Positions 36,086-44,962 of a DNA stretch of 64,000 nt are shown in pieces; position 1 is the first letter of the stretch; each line of letters begins with the position of its first letter. This DNA comes from CADEFX01 sp050260355 (GTDB lineage Bacteria > Pseudomonadota > Alphaproteobacteria > Rhizobiales > Hyphomicrobiaceae), in assembly GCA_050260355.1 (NCBI GenBank), contig JBLNBZ010000083.1, positions 1 to 64,000 of the forward strand, given 5' to 3'. The position numbers and the translations under genes were made by a program. Below the pieces are notes generated by a model. The model did no database searches. It worked only from the letters and a program-made list of their open reading frames with translations, and was not told the origin of the DNA.

Positions 36086-36471
36086 CAGCCGCTTTCTCTC
36101 GTGCAGGTCGCGCCCGGTGCTAGCGCGATTTTCCGACCGAACCGAATCGAACCGGGCCGATGCCCAGCTCCCTCTCCCGCGCGGGACTTTCCTCGGCGCG
36201 CAGAGAGGAGCCCGCGTTTCGTGCGAATTGCGCGTTCTCCGAACCGGGGGGTCACCCTCTCCCTCGCGAGGGAGAGGGCTTCGCGCCCTGGACTTGCGAG
36301 GGCCATGGGGACACGCAGGCCTCAATCCTCTCAGCAACGAAACGTAGAGCGGCCCGAGCAAGTCCTTTGGGCGCGAAGGGTGAGGGTGAGCAAGCAGCCT
36401 GCGTTCCGGCGAATAGCTTTCGCCCCACCGGCGCGAGGGAGCCCCGCGTGCCGCGCGAACCGGTAGAGGTG
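36086..36471. other. Intergenic region with MITE-like element
   Basis: About 390 bp with no coding potential I accept. It is dominated by the palindromic element at 36252-36389 and a smaller palindrome TCCCGC-GCGGGA at 36175-36186. No promoter for ruvB or ruvA is evident here. Confidence 0.6.
36252..36389. repeat. Palindromic element with nested inverted repeats
   Basis: The left end holds TCACCCTC, a perfect 24-bp palindrome (36255-36278, CCCTCTCCCTCG then its complement) and CTTCGCGCCC (36279-36288). The right end holds the complementary GGGCGCGAAG (36369-36378) and GAGGGTGA (36382-36389). The ends would pair over at least 18 bp around an interior of about 80 bp. The CCCTCTCCC-type ends match small dispersed elements of Hyphomicrobiales. 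No transposase is present, so I call it a non-autonomous, MITE- or REP-like element. Confidence 0.6.
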
Positions 36472-37092
36472 CTAGCGCGCCAGCTCGCGCAGGCCACGGC
36501 GGATGAGGCCCGCGGTGTCGGCCTTGTCGCCCAGATCGTTCAAGGCCGCGGCGACCGCCGCACTGGCCTGCGCCGGATTGTAGCCGAGGTTGCTCAAAGC
36601 CGAGATCGCCTCGGCCGTCGCGTTGCTCTCCGGCGCCGCTCCGCCCACTTTGCCCGACGCCGCCACCGGGACGTTGAGCCCTGCCACCGACAAGGGCGGC
36701 GCCTTGTCCTTGAGCTCGGCCACGATGCGCTGCGCAAGCTTCTTGCCCACGCCCGGCGCCTGCTCGACCGCCGCCCAATTCTGCAGGGCGATTGCCGACG
36801 CCAGATCCTGGGGCGACAAGGTGCCGAGCACCGCGAGTGCCACCTTCGAGCCGACGCCCTGAATGGTCTGCAGCACGCGAAACCAGCTCCGCTCCACCTC
36901 GCTCGCAAAGCCGAACAGGCGGATGGCGTCCTCGCGCACGTGCGTGTCGACGGTGAGCGACACCTCCTCGCCGAGCTTGAGATTGCGCAGCGTGCGCGCC
37001 GAAAGCTGCACCTCGTAGCCGACGCCGTTGACGTCGACGATGGCGTGCCCCTCGCCGATGGCGTCGATCTTGCCGCGCAGCTTGCCGATCAT
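36472..37092 (-). CDS. ruvA: Holliday junction DNA-binding protein RuvA
   Basis: 206 residues. RuvA binds the four-way junction and loads RuvB. N-terminal OB fold (MIGKLRGKIDAIGEGHAIVDV), helix-hairpin-helix motifs (IQGVGSKVALAVLG and APGVGKKLAQRIVAELKDK), and a C-terminal RuvB-binding three-helix domain (ALSNLGYNPAQASAAVAAAL). It begins 64 bp downstream of ruvC and is likely co-transcribed with it. Confidence 0.96.
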   Translation of the reverse strand: MIGKLRGKIDAIGEGHAIVDVNGVGYEVQLSARTLRNLKLGEEVSLTVDTHVREDAIRLFGFASEVERSWFRVLQTIQGVGSKVALAVLGTLSPQDLASAIALQNWAAVEQAPGVGKKLAQRIVAELKDKAPPLSVAGLNVPVAASGKVGGAAPESNATAEAISALSNLGYNPAQASAAVAAALNDLGDKADTAGLIRRGLRELAR

Positions 37093-37156
37093 GGCGCCTC
37101 CCCCGAATGCTCCCGAGAGCCGGCGCGCCGGGAGCCAGGCAGCGCTGCCCCGGCGC

Positions 37157-37681
37157 TCATGGCCTGATTTCCTTGGCCTGCGCCGCCCGCGTCAAGGGGC
37201 TCGTGCGGTGGTTGCAATGGCAGATGGCGATGGCCAGCGCGTCGGCCTCGTCGGCGCTCTCGAACCGGGCCTTCGGCAGCAGGAAGCCGACCATTGCCGC
37301 GATCTGGCGCTTTTCCGCATGACCGGCACCCACGACGCTCTTCTTGACGAGGTTGGGGGGATACTCGGCGACCTTGAGCCCGCGCATAGCCGGAGCCAGC
37401 AGCGCCATGCCGCGCGCCTGACCGAGCTTGAGGGTGGCGCGCGCGTTCTCGTTGACGAAGGTCTCCTCTACCGCCGCCTCCTGCGGCGCGTAGGCGGCAA
37501 GCACGCCGGTAAGCCCTTCGTAGAGCGCACGCAGGCGCATGGCGAGGCCGTCCTCGGCATCCGAGACAATGGCGCCACTCGCCACATAGGTCAGCCGCAC
37601 TCCATCGCTCTCGACGATTCCCCAGCCCGTGCGGCGCAGCCCCGGGTCGATGCCGATGATCCGAATCGATTTCCCCCTCAT
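37157..37681 (-). CDS. ruvC: Holliday junction resolvase RuvC
   Basis: 174 residues. RuvC cuts Holliday junctions bound by RuvAB. Catalytic acidic residues are seen in IIGIDPGLRRTGWG (Asp), AAVEETFVNENARATLK (Glu) and DEADALAIAICH (Asp pair). The start at 37681 (MRGKSIRI) matches the usual N-terminus; an in-frame ATG six codons upstream is possible and neither has a clear SD. It heads a ruvC-ruvA unit; the GGDEF-EAL gene starts its stop 41 bp upstream on the same strand. Confidence 0.95.
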   Translation of the reverse strand: MRGKSIRIIGIDPGLRRTGWGIVESDGVRLTYVASGAIVSDAEDGLAMRLRALYEGLTGVLAAYAPQEAAVEETFVNENARATLKLGQARGMALLAPAMRGLKVAEYPPNLVKKSVVGAGHAEKRQIAAMVGFLLPKARFESADEADALAIAICHCNHRTSPLTRAAQAKEIRP

Positions 37682-37722
37682 GGGGGACTGATACCACATC
37701 GCAAGGGAGGCGCAGCGCCTGC

Positions 37723-40260
37723 CTAGGCCGAGCGCCGGGCCTCGATCGCTCGCCTTGCCGCCTGCGCACGCAGCACAAAGAATTTGCGCAGCTCCTCCAG
37801 CGATTTGGGCTTGCTGAAGAGATAGCCCTGCATCTCGCTGCATCCCTCGGCGCGGACCCGCTCGAACTGCTCGACGGTCTCCACGCCCTCGGCGGTCGTG
37901 GTCATGCCGAGGTTGTGGCCAAGCCCCGCGATGGCCCGCAGAATGGCCACCGAGCTCGGGTCCTCCGACAGGCGCCCGACGAAGCCTCGATCGATCTTGA
38001 TCTTGTCGAAGGGGAACCTCTGCAGGTAGACGAGCGACGAATAGCCCGTGCCGAAATCGTCGAGCGCGATGCGCACGCCCAGCTCGCGCAGCTGATGCAG
38101 CGTCGAAAGCACGAGCTCGGTGTCGCGCAGGAACACGCTCTCGGTGATCTCCAATTCCAGCCGGTGAGCGTCGAGGCCGGAGCTCGCCAGCGCGTTGAAC
38201 ACCATCTGCACGAGGTTGCGCCCCTGGAACTGCGCGGCCGACAGGTTGACGGCGATCTTCACATGCTCGGGCCAGGTGACGGCGTCCGCGCAGGCCTGAC
38301 GCAGCACCCATTCGCCGATCGGAACGATCAGACCTGTCTCCTCGGCCAGCGGCACGAAGTCGGCCGGTGAGACCCTCCCGCGCTTCGGATGGTTCCAACG
38401 CAGCAGCGCTTCGCAACAGCTCACGTCGTTGCTGCTCAGGTCTGCGATGGGCTGATAGTCGAGCGTGAACGCGCCCAATGTCACGGCATCGCGCAGGTCG
38501 AGCTCCAGCTCCCGCCGGGCCTGCACGAGCGTGTCCATCGCGGGCTCGAAGAAGAAGTAGGTGCCGCGGCCTTCGCTCTTGGCTTTGTACAACGCCAGAT
38601 CGGCGCTTCTCAGAAGCTCGTCCGCATTTTCGCCGTCGCTCGGCCAGAGCGCGATACCGATACTGACGCCGACGAACATCTGATGGCCGCGGACATCGAC
38701 CGCGCCACTCATCATGCCGCCGATCCTCTGGGCCAGCGCGAAGGCCTCCCTGCGCGAGGTCGCGCTGAGCTGAACGATGGCGAACTCATCGCCGCTCAAC
38801 CGCGCCAGCGTGTCCCTATCGCGCAGGCAGTCGCGCAGGCGCTTCGCCGTGGTCTTCAGCAGCTCGTCGCCGGCCTGATGCCCGAACGTATCGTTGACCT
38901 GCTTGAAGCGGTCGAGATCCAGATAAAGCAAGGCGAACGGCCTCTTGCCCTCGATTGCCTCCTCCAGACGCTCTCGCAACAGCAATCGGTTGGGCAGGTC
39001 CGTAAGGGAATCGTGGCGCGCCATATGCGCGATGCGCGCCTCGTTCTGGCGGCGCTCGGTCACATCCGTGTAGGTCGTGACGAAGCCTCCGCGCGGCAGC
39101 GGCACGCCACGCACCTCGAGCACAGTTCCATCAGGACGCGCGCGCTCGAACCGATGCGCCTCGGCCCGACGCGCAAGCCCCAGGCGCGCCGCGACATGCT
39201 CCTCGGTGTCCCCTGGCCCATACTCGCCGCGCAGAGCATTGAACCGGAACAGATCCTCGAGCTTCGGCGGCCCCTTCTCGAACAGGGTGTCCGGAAAATC
39301 GAGCAACTGGCGCATCTGCGCATTCGTGGTGACGACCGTCATGTCATCGTCGACGAACGAGATTCCGCCAGGGAAATTATCGATAATGGCCTGGAGCAGG
39401 TTCGTGCGCTCCTGCAGCGCCGCCTCGGCGTGGACGCGCTGCGTAATGCTGCGCGCGACGCCACGATAGCCGGCAAACCGCCCTTCGCCGTCGAACAGCG
39501 GGTTACCGCTGATGCTGAACCACTCCTGGCTCTTCCCGTCGGCGCTCAACAGCGAATACTCGAAATCGCGAAACGGCAGATGCGCCTCGAGCGTGGCGCG
39601 GTGCTCGCGCATCGCTTCCGGGTCCGACAGGATGGGCAGCTCCCAACGCCGCTTGCCGAGCACCGCCGACGGCACCAGCTTGCCCTTGGCGCAGTCCTCG
39701 CTCAGGCCGGTGAAGCGCAGGTCCGCATCCATCTCCCAGTACCAGTCGGAGGCGAGCACCGACAGCTCGTGGGCGCGCTGCTCGTTGAGCTTGAGCGTCT
39801 CCTCCGCGCGCTTGCGATCCGTGATGTCGATGCATACGGAGAAGTAGCCGAGCATTTTGCCGTCGTTGCCGCGCGCGGGAACGATCGTCGCATCGACCCA
39901 AAAGAATGACCCGTCCTTCGCCCGATTGCGGATCTCGCCGCGCCACTTCCGACCCGCAGCGATCTCGCGATACATCTCGGCGAAGAACGCGGCCGGATGC
40001 AACCCGGAATTGAGGATTGAGTGATTGGCGCCGATGAGCTCGTCCCGCGAATATCGGCTGACGCGGACGCACTGCTCATTGGCGTAGAGGATCGTGCCCT
40101 TCATATCCGCCGTCGTGATCATGGCGATCTCGTTGAGCACCGCGGCATAGGAGCCGATGCTGGCGATGCTCTGCAACGTTGCACCGGCACCCCCGCGCCC
40201 GAGCGACGGCGGGCTCGAGCGTGAGTCGTCCAGATCAACCGATGGATTGGCAACAACCAT
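37723..40260 (-). CDS. PAS-PAS-PAS-GGDEF-EAL cyclic-di-GMP protein
   Basis: 845 residues. Three PAS-type sensor regions: about 35-150 (MKGTILYANEQCVRVSRYS, ending CIDITDRKRAEE), 165-285 (ending RGVARSITQRVHAE) and 290-410 (GGISFVDDDMTV, ending TYTDVTERRQNE). They are followed by a diguanylate cyclase domain (LTDLPNRLLL ... SGDEFAIVQL) and an EAL phosphodiesterase domain (CEALLRWNHP, DDFGTGYSSLVYLQ, EITESVFL, AEGVETVEQF). The active loop is SGDEF rather than GGDEF, a variant seen in both active and inactive proteins; the EAL residues look intact. No membrane helix is visible, so it is likely cytosolic. The ATG at 40260 has AGGTGG upstream; a GTG three codons earlier is possible. Confidence 0.93.
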   Translation of the reverse strand: MVVANPSVDLDDSRSSPPSLGRGGAGATLQSIASIGSYAAVLNEIAMITTADMKGTILYANEQCVRVSRYSRDELIGANHSILNSGLHPAAFFAEMYREIAAGRKWRGEIRNRAKDGSFFWVDATIVPARGNDGKMLGYFSVCIDITDRKRAEETLKLNEQRAHELSVLASDWYWEMDADLRFTGLSEDCAKGKLVPSAVLGKRRWELPILSDPEAMREHRATLEAHLPFRDFEYSLLSADGKSQEWFSISGNPLFDGEGRFAGYRGVARSITQRVHAEAALQERTNLLQAIIDNFPGGISFVDDDMTVVTTNAQMRQLLDFPDTLFEKGPPKLEDLFRFNALRGEYGPGDTEEHVAARLGLARRAEAHRFERARPDGTVLEVRGVPLPRGGFVTTYTDVTERRQNEARIAHMARHDSLTDLPNRLLLRERLEEAIEGKRPFALLYLDLDRFKQVNDTFGHQAGDELLKTTAKRLRDCLRDRDTLARLSGDEFAIVQLSATSRREAFALAQRIGGMMSGAVDVRGHQMFVGVSIGIALWPSDGENADELLRSADLALYKAKSEGRGTYFFFEPAMDTLVQARRELELDLRDAVTLGAFTLDYQPIADLSSNDVSCCEALLRWNHPKRGRVSPADFVPLAEETGLIVPIGEWVLRQACADAVTWPEHVKIAVNLSAAQFQGRNLVQMVFNALASSGLDAHRLELEITESVFLRDTELVLSTLHQLRELGVRIALDDFGTGYSSLVYLQRFPFDKIKIDRGFVGRLSEDPSSVAILRAIAGLGHNLGMTTTAEGVETVEQFERVRAEGCSEMQGYLFSKPKSLEELRKFFVLRAQAARRAIEARRSA

Positions 40261-40634
40261 GCACGCCACCTACATGCGAGTCCCAGGCACGCAACAGCGC
40301 TGCCTTGGGGCCGCAACCCTCCCACGGCCTCTATACGTCGCAGGCCATAATTCCTGATTAAGAGCTCCGCCCCGTGCGACAGCGCAGACGGTATTCACCG
40401 CCCCAGCAACGCCTTGGCAACGAGCGCTGCGCCCCTATCCGCAGGCGGGCGTCGCAATCCGGCGCAGCTCGCAACACTGCCTTAACGAGACCCGACAGCC
40501 CAGCACCCGTGTCTGCTGGCACATCGGCAGACCGCTGAACGGCCGGCCGCCCTGTTTGTGGCGCATGCAGGAACCTTGGCTCCCACATCCGACTTGTGCC
40601 AGATGGATGCCTGGATACGGCGCGCAGGGGTCGG
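40261..40634. other. Intergenic region between two divergent genes
   Basis: About 370 bp separating the divergent c-di-GMP gene and the CYTH gene. It should contain promoters for both. I see no convincing sigma-70 box, RNA gene, palindrome longer than 6 bp, or short reading frame worth naming. Confidence 0.5.
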
Positions 40635-41129
40635 ATGGCTTACGAGATCGAACGCAAGTTCCTGGTGCGGGACGATAGCTGGCGCGAGCAAGCGGGTCTC
40701 GGGCGCGGTTTACGACAGGCCTATCTTGCCTATGACGGAGCAGTTTCCGTCCGCGTGCGCATCATCGACGGCACGAGCGCGACGCTCACCCTGAAATCGA
40801 ACGAGATGACCTTGCGGCGGCAAGAGTTCGAATACGACGTGCCGCTGCCGGACGCGGAGGAGCTGCTGGCGCTGCGGCGAGGATCCGTGGTGGAGAAAAT
40901 TCGCTTCAAGGTGCCCAGCGGCGCGCTGACGTGGGAGATCGACGTCTTTTCGGGCGACAACCTCGGACTTGTCATCGCCGAGATCGAGCTGCCGGACGAG
41001 GAGCAGCGGTTCGAGCGGCCGGCCTGGCTCGGAGACGAGATCACGGGCGATGCGCGCTACTACAATGCGAGCCTCGCGGCGCACCCGTACTGCCGGTGGA
41101 GAGATGACGCCGCGCGGTCGCTTGTTTGA
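40635..41129 (+). CDS. CYTH-domain protein (triphosphate tunnel metalloenzyme)
   Basis: 164 residues. The ExExK motif EIERKFLV begins at residue 4, as in all CYTH proteins; paired acidic and basic residues line the expected beta-tunnel (VRVRIID, LTLKSNE, EKIRFKV, WEIDVFSGD, VIAEIELPDEE). Bacterial members hydrolyse inorganic triphosphate or act as class IV adenylate cyclases; this short single-domain form without a CHAD domain is most like tripolyphosphatases. AGGGG precedes the ATG at 40635. Context (TctCBA downstream, 201 bp away) gives no hint of substrate. Confidence 0.88.
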   Translation: MAYEIERKFLVRDDSWREQAGLGRGLRQAYLAYDGAVSVRVRIIDGTSATLTLKSNEMTLRRQEFEYDVPLPDAEELLALRRGSVVEKIRFKVPSGALTWEIDVFSGDNLGLVIAEIELPDEEQRFERPAWLGDEITGDARYYNASLAAHPYCRWRDDAARSLV

Positions 41130-41242
41130 GCACCACCCCTCAGCGCCCTCCTCCCATAGCTCGGATATCGTGCGTCATCTGCTGCCATTTTCGGCAACGG
41201 CCCGCCGCACGCGGCCTTCGCCCCGCCGAGACGCGAATCCGT

Positions 41243-41271
41243 TTGACAGAGGAATGCCCGGTCCTGATTGT
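41243..41271 (+). promoter_or_regulatory. Candidate promoter of the tctCBA operon
   Basis: TTGACA (perfect -35), 17 nt, GATTGT, 59 bp before the tctC start. The -10 is weak but the position fits. Confidence 0.45.
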
Positions 41272-41330
41272 TTGCCACTGGCCGCGGCTTCACGACTTCC
41301 CGGAATGCGCGGCATATCGTGGAGAACATC

Positions 41331-42269
41331 ATGCGCCGTTTTTGGTCGTCCCTGTTGCTGTCGGTCCTCGTCTGCGGCGTTGCCGCACACGCTCACGCGG
41401 CTTGGCCCGAAAAACCGGTCACCATCACCGTCGGATTCGGCGCCGGGGGCACAACCGACGTCGTGGCGCGTGTGGTCGGCGAGGCGCTGAGCCGCCAGCT
41501 CGGCCAGCCGGTCGTCATCGAGAACAAGCCGGGCGCCGGCGGGGCCGTCGCCGCCACCGCACTCATGAAGGCGGCGCCCGATGGCTACAATCTCGTCGCC
41601 AACACCTCGACGACCATGACGTTCGACCCCCACGCGACGCAGCTCGCATTCGGGGTCGATGATTTCGTCTACCTTGCCGCCATCGGCGAATTCCCGGAGG
41701 GCTACATCGCCCTGCCCGACAAAGGCTGGAAGACGCTCAACGATGCCCTCGCCGCCGGCAAAGACAAGGGCCTCAACTACGCTTCCACCACCTCGATCGA
41801 CCGCGTGGTCACGGCGCTCATTGCCAAGAAGTCCGGGACGCAGCTTGCAGCCGTGCCCACGCGTGGCGGTGCGGAGGCCGTCACCCAGGTGATGGGCGGT
41901 CACGTGGACCTCGCCTACAGCTCGGGCGCCTACATCCCGCAGGCGAAGGCAGGGCAGGTCAAGGTGCTGGCGGTGCTGAGCGACAAGCGGCTCCCCGATC
42001 TTCCCGACGTTCCGACTCTGCTCGAGCTCGGCTTCGACCTGTCCAGCGTCAATCTCATCCTGTTCCAGGCGCCCAAGAACCTTCCTGCCGACATCCGCGA
42101 CAAGCTCGTCAGCGCGTTCACGGCGGCTGCGAAGGATGAGAAGGTCGTCGACCTGATGAAGGCCCGCAGTCTGGGCAATACCCTGCTGTTCGGCGACAAG
42201 CTGACCGAGGTCATGCGCAGCCAGAGCGCGCAGTTCAAGGACATGATCGCCAGGAGCAAGGCGCAGTGA
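41331..42269 (+). CDS. Tripartite tricarboxylate transporter solute-binding protein TctC
   Basis: 312 residues. A signal peptide (MRRFWSSLLLSVLVCGVAAH, cleaved after AHA) precedes a Bug/TctC periplasmic-binding fold: WPEKPVTITVGFGAGGTTDV, GQPVVIENKPGAGGAVAATA, AYSSGAYIPQAKAGQVKVLA. The TTT family takes up citrate, other carboxylates or aromatic acids. GTGGAG lies 7 nt upstream of the ATG. It is the first gene of tctCBA, overlapping tctB by 4 bp. Confidence 0.93.
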   Translation: MRRFWSSLLLSVLVCGVAAHAHAAWPEKPVTITVGFGAGGTTDVVARVVGEALSRQLGQPVVIENKPGAGGAVAATALMKAAPDGYNLVANTSTTMTFDPHATQLAFGVDDFVYLAAIGEFPEGYIALPDKGWKTLNDALAAGKDKGLNYASTTSIDRVVTALIAKKSGTQLAAVPTRGGAEAVTQVMGGHVDLAYSSGAYIPQAKAGQVKVLAVLSDKRLPDLPDVPTLLELGFDLSSVNLILFQAPKNLPADIRDKLVSAFTAAAKDEKVVDLMKARSLGNTLLFGDKLTEVMRSQSAQFKDMIARSKAQ

Positions 42270-42712
42270 CGGACGCCCGCCTGCCGCTTTCCTCAGGCCG
42301 GTCTGCGGCCGTCAAGGAGGCCGCGATCGTCGTTGCGCTCGCAATCGGCGGCATCTGGCTCATCCGAACGCAAACGACGTCAGGACCGGTTCTCGGCCTG
42401 GCGCCTGCATTCCTGCCCATGCTCTGCGTCGGCGCCATCTTCGTCTTGGCGCTGCTCGGGTTGGCCGTGCGGCTTTGGACGCGGGAGCCGGCTCGCCTGG
42501 AGCAACAGGCCGCTTGGTGGCCCGCAGCGCTGCTGCTTTGCGTTGCCATCGCAGGCGTCCTGGCGCTCCAGCTCGTGGGGCCCTTCGCCTCCGGCTTCGT
42601 CACCGTCGCGCTCGGCCTCGTCGCATTGCGCGAAAGGCGCCTCCGCGTCGTCCTGCCCGCGCTTGCCGTCACTGCCGTCACGCTCGGGCTCATCTTCCAC
42701 GTCTGGCGCTGA
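42266..42712 (+). CDS. Tripartite tricarboxylate transporter small subunit TctB
   Basis: 148 residues with four hydrophobic helices (VKEAAIVVALAIGGIWLI, LAPAFLPMLCVGAIFVLAL, AWWPAALLLCVAIAGVLAL, LPALAVTAVTLGLIF), as in TctB. The GTG start overlaps the tctC TGA (GTGA), a translational-coupling arrangement. tctA begins 3 bp after its stop. It assembles with TctA in the inner membrane. Confidence 0.88.
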   Translation: MTDARLPLSSGRSAAVKEAAIVVALAIGGIWLIRTQTTSGPVLGLAPAFLPMLCVGAIFVLALLGLAVRLWTREPARLEQQAAWWPAALLLCVAIAGVLALQLVGPFASGFVTVALGLVALRERRLRVVLPALAVTAVTLGLIFHVWR

Positions 42713-42715
42713 GCG

Positions 42716-44209
42716 ATGTCGACCCTCGCTCTGGGCTTCGGCGACGCGCTTCGGCCCGATGTCTTGCTCTTCGTGTTCGTTGGCGTTCTCCTCGGCTACG
42801 TCGTCGGCGTGCTGCCCGGTCTCAATCGGCCCGCCGCGTTGGCGCTCGCGGTTCCGCTCAGCTACTACATGTCGCCCCTGTCGGCCGTGGCCTTCCTCAT
42901 CGGCATTGCCAAGGCAAGCGGCGCGGGCGGCGCCACGACCGCGATTCTCATCAACACCCCCGGCGAGCCCAATGCTGCGGCAACCGCGCTCGACGGCTAC
43001 CCGCTCGCCAAAGCGGGCAAGGCCGAGAAAGCGCTCAAGGTCGCCCTCTATGCGTCGGTGGCGGGCGACATTCTCGCGACGCTCGTGCTCATCGTCGTCG
43101 CCGAGCCGTTGGCGCGGCTCGCGCTCAAGGTTGGCCCGGTGGAGCTGGCCGCGCTCACGCTGCTCGCGCTGACGTTCATCGCTGCGCTGGCCGGCAACTC
43201 GCTCACGCGCGGGCTGATTGCGGCGTTTCTCGGCATCCTGGTCGCCACGGTCGGCATCGACTCGGAAACCGCGACGCCGCGGCTGACGTTCGGGCTGATC
43301 GAGCTTGCCGACGGCGTCCCGATCATGGCCATCACGGTCGGCATGCTGGCGCTGACCGAGATGCTGATCCAGGCGGAGGAGCTTCTCACTGGCAAGTCCT
43401 CCCCGGAAGCCGATGTGACCGCTCCGGTGGCTGCTGATCGCGCCCTGACGTGGCCGGAGCTCAAGAGCGTCACGCCGACGACCCTGCGCTCGAGCGCCGT
43501 CGGCATTGTTGCCGGCATCATCCCGGGCCTCGGCCCGACTGTCGCATCCTTCCTCTCCTATGCGCTCGCCAAGCGGCTGGCCAAGCCGCACGAGAGGTTC
43601 GGCGAGGGCGAGCTGAAGGGCGTGGCCGCAGCCGAGACGGCGGACAACGCCGTAGTCCCCGCCAGCCTCATCCCGCTGTTCGCGCTCGGATTGCCGGGCA
43701 GCGTCTCCGCCGCCATCATCATTGCCGCATTCACCGTGCACGGCGTCACGCCGGGTCCGCGCATGTTCGAGGAGCACGGCCGCCTGATCTACGGCATCTA
43801 TGGCTCCATGATCGTCGCCAGCCTGATGATGCTGGTCGTGGGGCGCGTCGGCCTCACGGCATTCGCCCAGCTGACCCGCATCCCGGCCACCGTCATCATC
43901 CCGGTCGTCACCGCAACCTGCGTCCTCGGCGCCTATTTCGAGACGAACTCGGTATTCTCCGTCTGGCTGATGCTCGGCTCCGCGGCGTTGGGGTGGGTCA
44001 TGCACCGCTTCGATTACTCGCGCATCACCTTCCTGATCGGCTTCGTCGTCGGTCCGCTGTTCGAGCTTGCGTTGCGCCAGTCGCTCATCATCACCCATGG
44101 CGACCCGACCAATCTGCTGCGGCACCCGGTTGCCGTTCTCCTGGCTCTGTGCGCAGTGGCGGTTGCCCTCACCCTCGGGGTCGGCGGACGCGTCAAGGAG
44201 TCGACCTAA
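42716..44209 (+). CDS. Tripartite tricarboxylate transporter large subunit TctA
   Basis: 497 residues, about 12 hydrophobic helices. The family signature ASGAGGATTAILINTPGEPN lies near residues 62-81, and a second related loop GIIPGLGPTVASFLSYALA near 262-280. GLPGSVSAAIIIAAFTVHGV is the third conserved element. TctA forms the permease channel for the solute delivered by TctC. Its stop converges with the TerC gene at 42 bp. Confidence 0.95.
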   Translation: MSTLALGFGDALRPDVLLFVFVGVLLGYVVGVLPGLNRPAALALAVPLSYYMSPLSAVAFLIGIAKASGAGGATTAILINTPGEPNAAATALDGYPLAKAGKAEKALKVALYASVAGDILATLVLIVVAEPLARLALKVGPVELAALTLLALTFIAALAGNSLTRGLIAAFLGILVATVGIDSETATPRLTFGLIELADGVPIMAITVGMLALTEMLIQAEELLTGKSSPEADVTAPVAADRALTWPELKSVTPTTLRSSAVGIVAGIIPGLGPTVASFLSYALAKRLAKPHERFGEGELKGVAAAETADNAVVPASLIPLFALGLPGSVSAAIIIAAFTVHGVTPGPRMFEEHGRLIYGIYGSMIVASLMMLVVGRVGLTAFAQLTRIPATVIIPVVTATCVLGAYFETNSVFSVWLMLGSAALGWVMHRFDYSRITFLIGFVVGPLFELALRQSLIITHGDPTNLLRHPVAVLLALCAVAVALTLGVGGRVKEST

Positions 44210-44251
44210 GCGCGGCCGCAGCCGCTATCGGCGGCTCGCTCCGGCCCGACC

Positions 44252-44920
44252 TCACTCCAGGAGATACGACGCCGTGCTGAGCAGGCCCTTCTCGCACACG
44301 GCCTCCGGCGCGTACGCGCAAGCCACCTCGAGCGAGCCACGCCACATCATGTCGAGCGCCACGAATAGGATGATGGCGAGACCGACCCACGTGATCCACG
44401 GGTAATGAGCGAGCAGCTTCGCGATGTAGCTGGCCGCAACGGCCATCAGGGCAACGGCCAATACGAGTCCGACCACCAGCACCCAGGTGTGGCCCTTGGC
44501 GGCCCCGGCGACCGCAAGCACGTTGTCGAGCGACATGGATACGTCGGCGACGATGATCTGAACCAGCGCGGCCCAGAAGCCGAGCCCTTCTTGCGCGGTC
44601 GCCGCGGCCGGCGCCGCCCCCACGGCGGCCGGGCGGGCGTGGTGACCGAACTCCCGGTACATCTTCCAGCAGACCCACAAGAGGAGAATGCCACCGGCGA
44701 GCGTCAGGCCGACGATGCTCAAGAGCTGGACGGTGACCGCTGCAAAGGCGATGCGCAGGACGATGGCGCCGACGATACCCCACAGGATCACCTTGGCGCG
44801 CAACTCGGGCGCCACCCTCGAGGCCGCAACCCCGACGACGACCGCATTGTCACCCGCCAGCACGACGTCGATGAATACGACCTGAGCGAGAGCCCATAGC
44901 TCCGCTTGAAGCATGTCCAT
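44252..44920 (-). CDS. TerC/YjbE-type integral membrane protein
   Basis: 222 residues with seven hydrophobic segments. The two TerC repeats carry acidic transmembrane motifs FIDVVLAGDNAVVVG (near residue 20) and VADVSMSLDNVLAVAG (near residue 130), which bind metal ions such as Mn2+ in the exporter family. A Pro/Ala-rich cytoplasmic loop (about 93-112) lies between. GGAG is 6 nt before the ATG at 44920. It is 42 bp downstream of the 117-residue membrane gene. No yybP-ykoY-type riboswitch fits in this gap. Confidence 0.85.
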   Translation of the reverse strand: MDMLQAELWALAQVVFIDVVLAGDNAVVVGVAASRVAPELRAKVILWGIVGAIVLRIAFAAVTVQLLSIVGLTLAGGILLLWVCWKMYREFGHHARPAAVGAAPAAATAQEGLGFWAALVQIIVADVSMSLDNVLAVAGAAKGHTWVLVVGLVLAVALMAVAASYIAKLLAHYPWITWVGLAIILFVALDMMWRGSLEVACAYAPEAVCEKGLLSTASYLLE

Positions 44921-44962
44921 GATCACTCCGAAGGCCGCCTACATCGGGGCGAAGCTCGTCAG

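Noticed and set aside
44220..44236. AGCCGC-N5-GCGGCT between convergent tctA and TerC genes as a terminator
   Set aside because: The stem is just 6 bp and lacks a T-tract on either strand; such dyads are common by chance at this GC content.
44921..44962. Possible yybP-ykoY manganese riboswitch upstream of the TerC gene
   Set aside because: Only 42 nt separate it from the upstream gene, too short for this riboswitch, and no matching stem was seen.
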